Shown here: positions 1 through 12,780 of the stretch, in pieces
Numbering within the stretch: position 1 is the stretch's first letter
Layout of the letters: the number at the start of each line of letters is the position of its first letter
Assembly (NCBI RefSeq): GCF_000004195.4
Contig: NC_030677.2
Span: 175,014,019-175,078,018, forward strand
Direction of reading: 5' to 3'
Source: Xenopus tropicalis
Lineage: Eukaryota; Chordata; Amphibia; Anura; Pipidae
DNA length: 64,000 nt
Notes under the pieces: generated by a model
Database searches by the model: none
Seen by the model: the letters and a program-made list of their open reading frames with translations, nothing else
Told to the model about the DNA's origin: nothing
Translations under genes and position numbers: made by a program

Positions 1-540
1 TCATCTAAATAAACCAAAGTATAAAAATATACTTTTTAGTAGTATATGGCATTGGGTAATCCTAAATAGAAAACAGAAACAAACCAAGAACACAATATGT
101 TAGGTCACATTAGCCAATTAATGAGTTCTGTCTTTTCCTCACACAATTCTTCCTGTTACAGTTAGACCTGGATTATTTCTGGTCAGTTGATCTCTGAGGT
201 GCTGGCCTGGTGATCTCTGAGGGAGCACATCAGGGGCGGGCCAAGCCGACTGGGCGCCCGAGGCAACCCGGTCGGCCAACTCCGCCCACCTCCCCGCCCC
301 CCCGAATGGCGCATGCGCGCCAAAGCACAGGAGGCGGTGCAGGGCGGGGCGATTAGATCGGTCATTGCCTCCACCGCTAATGACAAGCGGCGGAGGCAAT
401 GACAAAGTAGCACTAGGGGTAGGCAGAACAGGCTCCTGCCTGGCGCCCCTCAATTGTTGCGCCCTAGGCAGCTGCCTCTTCTGCCTACCCCTAGTTCCGG
501 CCCTGGAGCACATATAGACCATCACAAAACGTTTTCAAGA
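1..540. mobile_element. T2/Kolobok-type element, truncated by window edge
   Basis: The stretch at about 29-73 matches 37,632-37,671 (shared core CATTGGGTAATCCTAAATAG). The second site lies inside an element with TTAA ends and GAAAACTATACCCC termini, so both look like one family. T2/Kolobok MITEs with TTAA duplications are abundant in Xenopus. Neither end is visible here: the left end lies outside the window and the right end fades near 540. A hAT MITE at 231-505 interrupts it, so this copy is the older of the two. The family name is inferred from recall; the sequence match within the window is direct. Confidence 0.55.
231..505 (-). mobile_element. hAT-type MITE with 8-bp duplication
   Basis: A 275-bp GC-rich insert in AT-rich DNA is flanked by the exact 8-bp direct repeat GAGCACAT (223-230 and 506-513). 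Its ends are short inverted repeats (CAGGGGCGGGCC on the left, CAGGGCCGG reading in from the right). An internal inverted pair, CTAGGGGTAGGCAG at 413-426 and its complement at 481-494, adds a hairpin. An 8-bp duplication with CAGGG ends is the hAT signature. Open frames across it are on both strands and have no domain, so it is non-autonomous. Confidence 0.8.
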
Positions 541-2553
541 CTTATCTTCACTTGATACGGTATACCTTAATTGACATATTTTCCCAGAATACCATTTTAA
601 AGTACATGTGAAACCTATCTTTTCCTACCGTGTATTTAAGTTGGGCATATCTAAATGGCATCATTTTTAAATGGCTTAATTTGTACTGCATATATCCTCC
701 AGGTTTGCCAGCCCCATCATATTTTGTTAAGACAAATAACAGCTTTCACTCGGAGGCCATTTTCCCTCTGAAACACCATCAGTGACATTTACAGCTGCAA
801 TCACCGCGTGTTCTGTAAAATTAATGTAATCAAAAATGCAGGCTTACATAGGCAGAATCTACTTTGATAAAAGGTTTTGCTTTGAACGCTATAATGGTTA
901 AGCTGAGATCAGTAAATAGGATAACAATAGGAGCAGACAGCTAAAGCTGAATTTCTATGGGAATCAGCAATGCCATCTCTTCACTGGCTGCTAGACTGGA
1001 GGGCATGTTTAGTAATCTGAGCTAAGAAGAACTGAGCACGCTCAGTAGCCAACAGCCAAAGTAAATTCTTGAAGCAGGGGCCCAAATGGGTTGGGAGGAG
1101 GAGAAGGAAACTTAAGCTATTAAGGAGATGCTGCAGCCTCACTATTAACCTTTGAACAACCTTTGTTTGGAGAGTTTATATGTCCTATAAATGGACCCAT
1201 TACACAATGACTTGTAATAAAAGGAGCACTCAGGTAAGTGGTGAAACATTTTCAAGGAAAGTGAAATAAAGTCTGTGAACATAATTGCACCATGCCAGGA
1301 CCTGAAACAAGTGTTTATAATAAGAGAGTATGTGTCAGCTATTGTTTACTGTGGTAGAATCATCACTGGCTAAATTGACTTTACCTTTCTCAAGGTGAGA
1401 GCGAGTCTTGGCGTGGGATGAATTTATATGTTGGAGTAAAAGGATTGTACCTCATTCCGTATGCTGACCTAGGACATTAAGAATACTGGTCCAAATCAAA
1501 ATAATGGCCAACAAGACCTTTGGAGAACACCATACATAGTAATGGAATCCAAAACCTTTTTAAAAACTCAAGAATGACTTAGTAAATATTAACTAATCTA
1601 TTATCACACTGTTGTATTTTCACGATACAATGCAAAGCATACATTGTGTAAGTGGCAATGATACTGTTTAACATGAGTTCTTATTGGGCACTAATTATTA
1701 ATATATATTATGAATATATAAAAACGTATAAATAAATATACCCACAATACATAAATACTTTTAAGATCACATCCTTGTGCTGTGGGATGCTCCAAACAAT
1801 AAAAAGTTTTCCTACCAAACTATTAAGCATGGAGTAGCCTATACTTTCTCATTGTTACTCTTCCATTGACCCTCTCTCTTGTTCCCATGTCTTTCCATAT
1901 CCCATAAGCCATTTAGAGTCAGGAAACACCTTACTCTGAAGTTTTTATAGCAGAAGTTATTATTGGGACAATAAACAACACAGGAACAAATAGAGATTTA
2001 GTATATTGCAGGAATATACAGTGTAATTCACCCAGACTGAGAGATTAAAAATGGAGGTTCAATTTAAATATACTGTATTTATATCATAATTCCTTCCCAG
2101 TAAGTGCTCTGTGGAATTTCCTGAATGCATGTCTGCTTCAGTAGCTTTAGACTTATCACTGCTAGGTACTGTATATCATGACCTGGATAGATGAAAACCT
2201 TCATAGACATATGCTTTGTATTGTATACGCATCTTCCAAAATATACATAACTGAATTCATTTTGTAGGTAATATCAGGTGAATAAAAGGCTACACATATT
2301 GAAAATATGTGCATTTTGTTTCTCTTAAACATTTTTTAATATTCCACACAGTGTTAATAAGGTTTTAGTTGATTAGTTGTTTTGAGTTACTGCCCAGGTG
2401 CAAATTTGCCCAGCATTGATAAATTATGCCCTAAATTATGCCCTAATTTATCTAATTTACCTAATGTTCTATTTCAACAAGCATTAGAGCTCCAAGATAC
2501 CACTGATTACAGGTGACTATATATGATGTATAGCCTTCAGCAACTTAATGTAG
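541..2553. other. AT-rich DNA, no gene seen
   Basis: No open frame with protein-like composition, no RNA gene and no recognisable repeat ends were seen here. Confidence 0.5.
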
Positions 2554-2740
2554 ACCGGGGATCTACAACCTTTTTTACTGGTGAGCTACACCCAGATTTA
2601 AAAAGTGTTAGCGAGCAGCACAAACATGAAAAAAGTTGGGAAAAGCCAAATAAGGATTGTGATTGGCTATTTGGTAGCCCTATGTGGACTGCTGGCCTGC
2701 AGGAGGCAAAATTGCCAGTGCTTTTACTCCTATCAGTTAT
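2554..2740 (+). mobile_element. hAT MITE relic, 3' half missing
   Basis: The order GGGGATCTACAACC, TTTTTTACTGGTGAGC, CAAACATGAAAAAAGTT follows that of the complete copy at 8,455-8,759 (GGGGTCCCCAACC, TTTTTTACTTGTGAGC). The match fades near 2,740 and no right terminus or target duplication is seen. A 180-codon open frame (2,523-3,065) runs through it and beyond but has no recognisable domain; it is probably fortuitous. Confidence 0.65.
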
Positions 2741-4353
2741 GGCGCTCATCTCCTGTTCACTCATTATTGCACCGAAGTGGTGGCCAGTTAGGAGGTTAGT
2801 CTGTCTGTACATAATGCAGGTGAGCCTGGCTCAATCCCCAGAGGAATTAATACTTTTTTTCTGTACTGTTTATGAACTTACACCAAAAGAGCATTATACT
2901 GCGAGCCTTCACATTAAAGAATGCATATTACATAAAGGGTTAAAAATTCCCATTTTATCAAGGAGATTGATGTGGTACAAAATGTCCTTTAACTTGAATA
3001 AAAGCCCAATGCAACATTTTGTTCCACTTAACAAAAAGGAAAGAAAATACTTAACCTCTAATTAACCTTTTCCTTGTTTAAAAGTTTGAATAAAATTACC
3101 CCTAAGTGTTTCACTCACAGGGCACGACCTGTTTCCTCACAATACATATCCTTTCTAAAAGCTGGCACTTACTAACATAAAGAAAAGAGAAGGAAGGAAA
3201 AGTCAAACTTTATGGCCATTTAAAGTATTTTATTGAAAAATGTGCCTGAATGGGCTTTATATATTGATATTATTGGCATTGAATACAGTAGCCATACACC
3301 CCATTTCTTCTGAATTTTCTTTGTACGTTTAAATTCAGCACTGATTTTACATTTAAGTTTAATTGCAAAAAAAAGCACATTATTTGAGTTTCCCTCAAGC
3401 CTGGCAAACGTGTCCATTTTTAGCGCAAACAAAGCATTTCTCATAACTTTTAACATGGTGATTTCAGTCAGCGGCATTGTTTTTGTGATTGCCGTATTTT
3501 GTAATTATCTTTCTAGTGCAGGTGGTCGAAATGAAGTGGAAATTCTGGAAGCTGCTTCAGATAATGTTGTTAAAGCAGACTATTGAGAGATAAAGTTATT
3601 GTGCGAACGTGTCCCTCAGAATTTGGATTAGGTGGACTTATTTCATTTTTTTGGAGGATTTCTCTACTTGCATGTATTCACTATTTGTATTTAAAAGAAA
3701 AAGATTGACTTAATCTCTACAAGCGAAAAGCAAAGAAATACACAATTCACAATCCACTCAAGACTGCATAGCCCAGTGTATTCAGCCCTTACTTTTCAAT
3801 TACCTTACAATATCCCTAGAGGATTGTAGGAATTTTAAATATCTCCATATCTGAATGCATTCTAACTTTTCAACTGCTTTCTTTGACAAGCCAGTGACTG
3901 TATGAACTTATACGTTTCATGGGTTCTATCTAATTGGAGACCACTTTTTCTTAGTTTTATTATAAAGAAACAACAATATAATGGTGGTATTCAATCTTTA
4001 AAATAAATGTTGCTTTCATGGGTAATTTCTAAAATAAAAAGGCAATGTTTTATCAGCCGATGGAGAAAAGTACCCACATTGCAATGTAATAAAATTGCAA
4101 AATTTGAACCAGTTTTAGTAACGTATACCAACCAATTAGATGAAAGCTGAGAGGTGAAAACTTTGTAAAAATTCAAGAAATGCAGCGCAGACGGAAAAAA
4201 AACTAAAGTGTGCAACACATGCACAACTTTTTCTTTGTCACACAGTGAATTTTCCCACTGCATATTTTGGTGCCTGTTTGGCGAAACTTTTGCCTCAAAT
4301 CCACTATTTCACTTATTACTATGTGTAACTGATCATGTTCAATCATGTTAAAG
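2741..4353. other. AT-rich DNA, no gene seen
   Basis: Apart from the tail of the fortuitous 180-codon frame ending at 3,065, only short AT-rich open frames occur. No repeat ends were recognised. Confidence 0.5.
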
Positions 4354-4361
4354 GCTATCAG

Positions 4362-4969
4362 TAGGGATGTAGCGAACCTCAAAAAAAAAGTTCGCGAACC
4401 TGTTCGCGAACTTCCGCCGAAAATTGCGAATATTCGCGAACTTTGCGAACCCCATAGACTTCAATGGGAAGGCGAACTTTAAAACCTAGAAAAGCCATTT
4501 CTGGCCAGAAAACTGATTTTAAAGTTGTTTATAGGGTGCCACGACCTGGACAGTGGCATGCAGGAGGGGGATCAAGGGCAAAAAATTCTCTGAAAAATTG
4601 ACACACGCCGTTTTTCGAAATGATCGGTAATTTTGCGACTTTTTCGTAATTTCCGGCGCTTTCGTAAAGTTATCGTAAGTTTTGCGACTTTTTCGGAGCA
4701 TTCGTAATGTTATCGTAAGTTTTGCGACTTTTTCGGAGCATTCGTAACGTTATCGTAAGTTTTGCGACTTTTTCGGAGCATTCGTAAAGTTATCGTAAAT
4801 TTTTGCGACTTTTTCGGAGCATTCGTAACGTTATCGTAAGTTTTGCGATTTTTTCAGTGCCGGCGAACCCAAATTGTGAACATCACGAAAAGTTCGCGAA
4901 TTTGCGGACTTGCGAACACCCGATGTTCGCGCGAATTAGTTCGCCGGCGAACAGTTCACTACATCTCTA
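4362..4969. mobile_element. hAT-type element, 608 bp
   Basis: The ends are inverted repeats, TAGGGATGTAGCGAAC on the left and GTTCACTACATCTCTA on the right. The exact 8-bp duplication GCTATCAG flanks it at 4,354-4,361 and 4,970-4,977. The interior is rich in TTCGCGAA-type CpG motifs and holds a 40-bp tandem array (4,669-4,860). A segment at 4,537-4,605 is shared with the hairpin at 57.3-57.5 kb. It has no transposase frame and is non-autonomous. Confidence 0.85.
4669..4860. repeat. 40-bp tandem array inside the hAT element
   Basis: Four full units start at 4,669, 4,709, 4,749 and 4,789, followed by a partial fifth. Each unit holds GTTATCGTAAGTTTTGCGAC then TTTTTCGGAGCATTCGTAA. Differences between units are mostly single bases. 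Confidence 0.9.
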
Positions 4970-4984
4970 GCTATCAGCCATATT

Positions 4985-5132
4985 TAATAAAAAGTGCTAA
5001 GTTTTCACAAGAGCAGTAACCTATAGTAACCAATAAGATATTTGCTTTTAAACAGATGTCCAGTAAATTCTACCTGTTGATTGGTTGCTATGTTTTACTG
5101 CTCCCGGGCAGTGAGCTTAGTGCCTTTTATTA
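4985..5132. repeat. Palindromic dispersed repeat, AATAAAA...TTTTATT type
   Basis: The left end TAATAAAAAGTGCTAAG and right end CTTAGTGCCTTTTATTA are inverted repeats. The interior holds AACCAATAAGATATTTGC and its partial complement TGATTGGTTGCTATG. Half copies occur at 36,279-36,355 and 49,632-49,745, so this is a dispersed MITE-like family. No target duplication could be fixed. Confidence 0.6.
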
Positions 5133-8100
5133 CATAGCCTCATGAGTTTGTTATCTGTAGTGGCTAAGTTATTGTGAGACTTTGTAAATATTATGCTGTA
5201 TGTGAATTTAAGTAATAAGCATACTTTTATTTGAAAACATGTCAAAAAATGTTTCTTGCTGTCTGAGATGTAGTAAGTAGGAGATGGAAAATGGTATTGC
5301 AGTGAAAGTGCTCATTAGATTCTGCCACAAACAAACAAACTGCGGCCTAATAAGTGATGGGGAAGGTCTATGAGAGAGGGAGGTGACATCACAGACATTA
5401 GGGAAACATAATATGTCCATAAATATAATAAAGCAATGGTATTTACAACATAATTCTATGTATACACTACTTCAAAAAGTAATAAAATAAAAGGTTGCCA
5501 TAAAAAGAATCTAAAGTATACCTCATCATCAGCAATATGGAGTTACATTAGAAAGTTCAAAGACAACAAATCACCATGAGGGGAAAGGAAACTATAAATC
5601 CCAAGAGTGTAATAAAGAAAGTATAAAGAAAGGATGTGATTCCCAATAAGTATTAAATGTAGTGCATGAAAGACAGTGGTTTAGTGGCATAGTTCAGGAA
5701 CAGAGAAGCCACATTGTCAAAGTTAAGGGGCACGCCCACTAGAGGTGCCTACATTTCCCAGCAGGAACTGTACGGGATTTAAATTTTGAAAATGCCCAAT
5801 CAACCTGATGCACTGCTCAGTGTTTTCCCATAATGATATTATTTAATCAGAGACCTTTGTAGTGGTAGTTTAATCACACACTACCCAGGTACAGTATTAG
5901 ACAGCTTGAATGAAGACTAATATAAAATTATATGATATGAAAAAAAAGGATAAAACACTCTTCAGAATGGTTATGATTGCTTCCGATAAAGAGATAAGCA
6001 TTAAACCCTTGTGCAGCACTTCAGAAAAAAATGACTGTAAAAATTCATTCTTTATTATGATATTATTTTATTCATTTATGCTTTTAAAAGCATCCTTTAT
6101 CTAATGTTAGCTGTGCCTACTAGCAAAGTGTGACTTGAATAATGCCATGGGCTACAATGAGGGATAAGTAGTTGAACTCACTGTGGAGACAATGCCAGCT
6201 AAAACTAAAAAGACAAATGATGATGCTCAGTCTTAAGATGAGTTATGCTTCATGACTTTCACTGTAGAACTGTTATTACAATCTCTATACAAGGCAAATC
6301 TTTTAATAGAAAAAGTATTGTATTTCATCTCTATTTTAACTGAAATTGAATGTTGTTTTTGCATTATTCCAGACAAGTCATTGGAACCCAAAAATATATT
6401 TTATAAAACTAGCAAATGTATACATGGAGCAGGCTTAAGAGGGAAATGAAAAATGAAAAAAATGAAAGCAAATATCCATGGATTGTCTCCTGTGAGCTTT
6501 TGCATTTCTTAACAATTTAAAAGAAAAAAAAAATTACCCTAGGGCTCGGTCCACAGAAGCAATGAGCAAAGTGCAATTTCGAGTGCAGACGCCATGTTTT
6601 TTCCCCCACAATGCAGAGTTCTAGAGAGTTTTTTCTAGAAATTGGGTGCTGTTGCACAAATGTATTGGAAGTCTGTCTGGCATAACTTCCAGTGTCAGTT
6701 ACTGAGCTTAGGGACTGACTCACAATGTACTTCAAATATACAGCATACAATATAAAAGTCACAATATATGGCTAATTAATAATCCAGATATTCATTATAT
6801 GGAGGCTCAGAAACCAGTGCAACTTGCATCAGAATGTAATTGCAACTTCAGCTTCTATGAGGGTCAAGTCTCACTTTATACTTTCTGCTGCCCAAAGCAC
6901 ACTGAGCATGTCAGTGTCACAGACACCGCTAACCCCCTAAATCATTTCGGCTATACAGATTTTGAAACTTTAGACTGGTGCAGTAAGTTAAGTATATAAA
7001 GTGCAGTATTTCTATCCATCTAGGTTTTTAGAGTTTAATTATTTGAAATATGTATTCTGTGTATTGTGGTTTCATTGCTAACATTGCAACATTTGCCTTG
7101 AAATGATGCACCTCTCAGTTTTTGTTCAGGGCTTTGATATATGTGCTCACTAACTCTACAATAGGTTGTTAAAGCACATGGTTCTTTTAAAGCCACATCC
7201 ACACATATCTGTATCCGATTATTTTCTTTACAGTTTACAGCAATATGCCATAGAACTCCAGGGAACATAACTATTAAATATTTCAAATAAATAAATTACC
7301 CACTGTTTTACAAATACAACTCGATGAAATTCATATAATTTCAAAGAAAAAGTAGCACTTGCAGGGACATCATGGGAATTTTTATAAAAGAATGTTTCAC
7401 TTAGAATTATTCAAAAAAGGCTTCTGGGAACATAAGACAATTTTCAAACTGTGTTAAGATAAAAAAAAATTGCATTTACTTTTTCTAAAGAACAAAATTT
7501 GCATATTAATAACGGATTAAAGTGGGCATGAAAAAAATGGTGAGTAGTTACTATTTCTTGTCTATTTTGTTCTTCTCATAAACATATTTCCTAATAAAAG
7601 AGGCTTATGGAACTGTAGCTATTGGAACAATTCTCAAAGGTTTTATGTTCAAATGTAACAGAATGTTTATCGCTTAAAAGATACTCCTTTGATTTTATTG
7701 TTTTTATTAACCCAAGTATGAGAGATCTAACAAATTAGAATTCATTTATAAAACGAGTGAAGGGAGGACAGTGTGGAAGGATCTGGGATTTGTATAAATA
7801 AGACAAGGGTATATTTAATAGAATGTCGGCAAAGAGGTTCTGTTTGCATGCTAAACAAATACAATTATACTTGTGTGATCTAAAATACAAATAACCCTTA
7901 CCCTCTACTGCTGTTTCAGACTTCTTTATTGCATTTTAAATATCTGGTTTGTTGTACTGCCATTAGAAATGAATCCAATGAAAACTGTGATATAAAAAAA
8001 TCCACTCAGCATCACTAAACTATAGTTCCGAACAGAATGTCGGTGAAACATGAGCAAAAGACCTTCAAGTTAGGTTTTCTGAATTTCAGTTAATGTTTAC

Positions 8101-8446
8101 TTATTACAAAAGTCATTCCCTGCTTCCTGATATAAAAACTGTCCCATAAACAAAAAAAAAGATTAAAATAGTGCTTTTTACCACTCGACCACGACTTAAT
8201 GAACAAGCAAACCTTCATAAAAGGTCACAATGACTTTCATGATGGGCAATTTAATCCCAACTACTTTGGCCAAATTTACTTCCAATTCTAAAAGTGTGCT
8301 GCCATCATCTGTGTCTCTGTCTGTCCACTGTCTGCAATCTTTCAGATTTGTATGTGCATAGGAATTGCTGCCAAGGGTTTACAGATATGCAGAACAGGGG
8401 GTTGGCCTCTCAATTTATGTGACATATAGAGTCACTGGTAGAGTCA
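5133..8446. other. AT-rich DNA, no gene seen
   Basis: Several open frames of 60-83 codons occur on both strands, but none has a motif, biased codon use or splice-site context. No repeat ends were recognised. Confidence 0.5.
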
Positions 8447-8454
8447 TTGTAGAG

Positions 8455-8759
8455 CAGGGGTCCCCAACCTTTTTTACTTGTGAGCCACATTCAAATGTAA
8501 AAAGAGCTGCAGAGCAACACAAGCATGGAAAAGGTTCCTGGGGGTGCCAAATATGGACTATGATTGGGTATAGGTAGCCTCTTTCTGAACAATACCATAC
8601 AGCAGGCTTTGTTTGGTAATACTCATGGTTTGATGCAAATAAAGATTGCATTTAAGCCAGGAATTTAAAAATAAGCACCTGCTTTGAGGCCACTGGGAGC
8701 AACATCCAAGGGGTTGGTGAGCAACATGTTGCTCTTGAGCCATGGGTTGGGGATCACTG
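8455..8759 (+). mobile_element. hAT MITE, CAGGGGTCCCCAACC family
   Basis: Its terminal inverted repeats are CAGGGGTCCCCAACC and GGTTGGGGATCACTG. The flanks TTGTAGAG (8,447-8,454) and TTGCAGAG (8,760-8,767) form an 8-bp duplication with one mismatch. The interior reads as the standard copy of the family also seen at 26,648, 48,436 and, truncated, 2,554. It is non-autonomous. Confidence 0.88.
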
Positions 8760-8767
8760 TTGCAGAG

Positions 8768-10218
8768 TCATGTAGAGCCATTGGTCAAAATAAGGTTTAA
8801 GTATAACACCTCTTCTAGTCACTGATTTGAGGAAGGGTTCAGGTAAGTAAACCCCTATCATAACCACAGCTGACCCTGACATTATTAGAAAGCTTACAGA
8901 ATAAAATGAAAAAACTGTTGTCAACACTGAAGAAAGTGCGAAAATGGCAGAAAACAAAATAAGGGTGGGTTTGAGTGGTTAGTGAGCAAAGTAAAATCTT
9001 AAGCCGAGACCCATAATTCACATAACAGGTATAGGAGATGAACATGACTGGGGACAAGATAAGTTTGTTGCAGACAGAACAGACATTTAGATAATGCAGG
9101 GAATGCATTTGCATGATTTGGGAAGAAGCATAAAAACCTGTTTGGTACATAGAGGCCTCTGTTATAGAAGTTGTGTGTGTCTGCCTTGCCCGCCCAATTG
9201 TAATGTACCTGCGTTCCCTCGCCATGCATTATTCACTCATTGAATCTGCTGGAATATAACTCTTCCACCAGTTCCAGGCATCCGGTGCCCCAGGGATTTG
9301 CTTGGCACATTGTGAATATGTCACAGAGCTTTGCAAGGCACAGAGAGAGTCAATTTTCTGTCGTTATGCCACCTCTCCTTATCCTTATTACCCACCCAGA
9401 TCACCTTGAATCACAGTAAGAAGCTGATAAACTTACTAACTGAATCTATCAAGTCAAAAACCACCCAAAAAGAAATTTTAAAAAAGCCATACTGAATGTG
9501 AATGTGAATGTGCATATGTATCCTACTTACATAGACGAAGTTTCTTGTGGAGTGACTTGATTTTGAAAAGACAGAAAATTGAGGATAAGGAAAAAGGGAA
9601 CAAATGCCTGTCAGGTAATAAATATGAAATCCGTTAACAACCATTTAGCATTCACTGCAGTAAGTGCTGAGTTTGTAATGAACATAAGACTTTTGTTTCT
9701 CCCTTAGGGAAATTAAATATCTGCTACTGAGAATAACCTGCTATAATTATCAAGTGAGTTATATCTTCTTTGCAAAGAAAAAAAAATAATTCTACTAATA
9801 CATCCACAAATTGCAGCAAGTTAATGCAATAATGCACAAGCCTCTCAGTTTTTAAAATATATAAGAAAAACAGCTTTGTAACAAAGGATAAGGCAATGGA
9901 ATGATGTCTGGAAAGAGCAGTTTTGCTTTCATAGCTTTGTTTTACATTAAGGGGTTTTATTACATTTCTTTTTATTGGTATTATTTTTATACTATTTAGA
10001 GGCACTTTTATTGATTTCTGTATTTCTGACCCAACCTATGGCATATTTTGAAAGAGAATAGAATTTTCATTCTTCCACAAGGTGGAGCATGCAGTAATCA
10101 TGCAGTAAACAGCATCCTTGGAAAGCAGCATTGCTGCAAATGCTCCATGCATCGCTGAAACCACTTCTTACACTATTCTATTCTTTTCTAGAAAAACATT
10201 ATTGGGTTTCATACATTT
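8768..10218. other. No gene seen
   Basis: A 128-codon minus-strand frame (8,839-9,225) overlaps another frame and lacks any domain. Nothing else was recognised. Confidence 0.45.
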
Positions 10219-10385
10219 TTAGATACACTGTTACCCTGCCTTAATACAATGTGTGTTTGCTTCAGAAGCACTTTTACAATGTATGTGAAAAAGCTGCAGT
10301 GTAACTATGGGGTCAGCCATTCAAGATGAATAAGGCAAAAAGATGAATAAGGCAAAAAGGCATAGGGTACATAGCAGATAACAAT
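10219..10385 (+). repeat. Diverged half of the TTAA foldback MITE
   Basis: The order ACTGTTACCCTGC, TGTGTTTGCTTCAG, GGTCAGCCATTCAAG, TACATAGCAGATAAC follows the left half of the element at 10,700-11,119. No TTAA end is retained. Confidence 0.6.
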
Positions 10386-10699
10386 GGATTTCCTTCTTAC
10401 ACAGGAAGATAAACAGGGGTCAAATGCCATTCATGGCTCTCTATAGGACTATAGAATAAAACATTTATTATAAAAAATAGGGCATTTGTTCATAAGAAAT
10501 ACCTTTAATTCACAACTGAAAAAGTTATGACTGTATGACAACTGATAAGAGAGACCCATCTGTGTTAATTGATAGTTTGTCTATTGCCTGTGCAAGCATC
10601 CCACATAAGAAAAATACAGCTTTTTAAATGGGTTTTTAAAAATCTATATTTTTTCTTTACATCTAACACCACAGTTGTGTTTGCACAAATAGTTATGTG

Positions 10700-11119
10700 T
10701 TAAAGGACCAGTAACACCAAAAAAAGAGCTTTAAAGTAATAAAAATATAATGCACTGTTGCCCTGCACTGGTAAAACTGGTGTGTTTGCTACAGTAACAC
10801 TACTATAATTTATATAATAAGCTGCTGTGTAGCCATGGGGGCAGCCATTCAAGCTGGAAAAAAGGAGAAAAGGCACAGGTTACATAGCAGATAACAGATA
10901 AGTTCTGTAGAATACAATAGTGTTTTATCTGTTATCTGCTATGTGCCTGTGCCTTTTCTCCATTGAATGGCTGCCCCCATACTACACAGCAGCTTATTTA
11001 TATAAGTTATAGTAGACTTTCTGAAGTAAACACACAACTTTTACCAGTGCAGGGCAGCAGCACATTATATTTTAGTTACTTTTATACACTTTCATTTTTT
11101 GGTGTTATTGTTCCTTTAA
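10700..11119. mobile_element. T2/Kolobok-type foldback MITE, 420 bp
   Basis: TTAA lies at both ends (10,700-10,703 and 11,116-11,119), followed inward by AAGGACCAGTAACACC and its near complement GGTGTTATTGTTCCTT. The two halves are inverted copies over most of their length, meeting near 10,900-10,930 around GTTCTGTAGAATAC. TTAA duplications with an AAGG start are typical of the T2/Kolobok group in Xenopus. A 105-codon plus-strand frame from 10,963 is only the right arm read through. Confidence 0.82.
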
Positions 11120-11688
11120 ATCCCATTCAAGACAGGTTCTCTTTGTACTTCTGCATAGGAGCAATGCCCCCGTTGCAACTGCAACAACTCAGGAATTCTG
11201 GGAAAAATTGTTGCATTATGGGAAATAAACACAAAAATTGTGATGGAAATGCACTTTGCTCACTACATTTTCAGATGTAAATGAGCCTATAGTCATGTCA
11301 ACATGATACTGCTACAAGCTAAAGTTATTCAACACTATAGGCAGGTGTGATTTAAAATAAGTTGGTTTATTGCTCCAGACAAAACACGTGTGCTTATATG
11401 CAATAATTTAAATTATTTAATCATTTATATATTTTTATATATATTTTAAATGTTTTGATTTTATTTTGCAGTTTGTAGAAATATAATTGAAATTTAACAG
11501 TTACTTAATTAAAAAATGCAGAACTACTGTAATACTTCAAAGCTGAGTATATGGATTGGAAATGCCGATGGATTTCCCATTAGAGAGGCAATTATTCCAC
11601 AAACACCTGAATAAATGTTCATAACATTACTTAAAATTTTCATTAGAAAAATTTCCATTAGAATTTTACCCTTATGCTGTTGATCATC
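11120..11688. other. No gene seen
   Basis: AT-rich. A fragment ending GTAAATGAGCC near 11,277-11,287 resembles another at 14,721-14,731, perhaps the end of an unnamed repeat. Confidence 0.4.
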
Positions 11689-11690
11689 TA

Positions 11691-12224
11691 CTGTATATAC
11701 TCGAGTATAAGCCTAGTTTTTCAGAACCCAAAATGTGCTCAAAAAGTCACCCTCGGCTTATACTCGAGTCGGGTCCCTCCAAACTAGCACCCTCTGTCCT
11801 TTGTGTGCAAATTAGGCCACCCGCAACCAGACCCTCCAGTGCCCAGGCACGCTCACAAATTCATCTTAATCTACTATTCTCAATATACTTAATATACTAT
11901 TTTAACTCTTTGTGTTTTAGCTTGGTTGCTGATTAAGTACTCTTAAGGTATCATTGTTGATAAAACAATTGTTTTTGTTGACCCTCCACTTACAGAGCTA
12001 GTTTACAGTTTTTATTTGAAATAAATATTTAAAAACATATACCCCACTGTTGCCTCATTTAATGTAATTTTATTGGTATTTATTTTGATTATTAAAACTT
12101 AGCAGTAGCTGCTGCATTTCCCACCCTAGGCTTATACTCGAGTCAATAAGTTTTTCCAGTTTTCTTAGGTAAAATTAGGTACCTCGGCTTATATTCGGAT
12201 CGGCTTATACTCGAGTATATACGG
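11691..12224. mobile_element. TA-flanked inverted-repeat element, 534 bp
   Basis: The ends CTGTATATACTCGAGTATAA and GGCTTATACTCGAGTATATA are near-perfect inverted repeats bounded by TA dinucleotides (11,689-11,690 and 12,225-12,226). Sub-terminal copies of GGCTTATACTCGAGTC occur inside, near 11,755 and 12,130. A TA duplication fits the Tc1/mariner group, but no transposase is present, so the superfamily is an inference. Confidence 0.75.
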
Positions 12225-12226
12225 TA

Positions 12227-12772
12227 ATTCTCCAGAACATGAGAGTTAAAATGTATTTTACTTTGAGCCATGTGTCAGTTATTCAAGACTGTTGAAAATT
12301 GCAAATATATTTCAAAGATTTTTGGGGAAAAATTTGCATGAAAGGCCATGGCAAGTATTGATAAATCCACCTCAAATCCTCAGCTTTCCTTTTCTATAAT
12401 GTTTTCCTTTTTTTTCTTTTTTCCTATAAATGATCACACAATAAAGCATTTTTACTAGAATGACAATTTACCATGTTATTATATGTCATTAATCTTAAAT
12501 TAATTGAAACTGCCAGAGCTGTCCTCTGCAACTGAATTGTACATATCATTTTGAAAGCTTTTATCTTGAATTGTAAAGTGCAAATGCATTCTTTTAATAT
12601 TATGGAATAATTATGTATTGTCATGTATGTCATAATGCTATTATATAAACTAGCTGGATAAAAATATATAATCAATTATTTATCAATAGATAGCTGAAAA
12701 TGCTTTTTTTCAACCATTTTTTGTCCAGAAAGATAGTCCTGTATCCCTTAAATTAACTTTATGGAGAACAAT
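12227..12772. other. AT-rich DNA, no gene seen
   Basis: Only one short minus-strand open frame, with no recognisable content. Confidence 0.5.
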
Positions 12773-12780
12773 CATGCTTG

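Noticed and set aside
139..525. 128-codon minus-strand frame
   Set aside because: It reads through a GC-rich hAT MITE and its flanks; composition explains its openness.
2523..3065. 180-codon open frame as a gene
   Set aside because: Its first third is a hAT MITE relic and the rest has no domain or splice context.
4630..4860. CRISPR-like array
   Set aside because: The 40-bp units are contiguous with no unique spacers and lie inside a eukaryotic hAT element.
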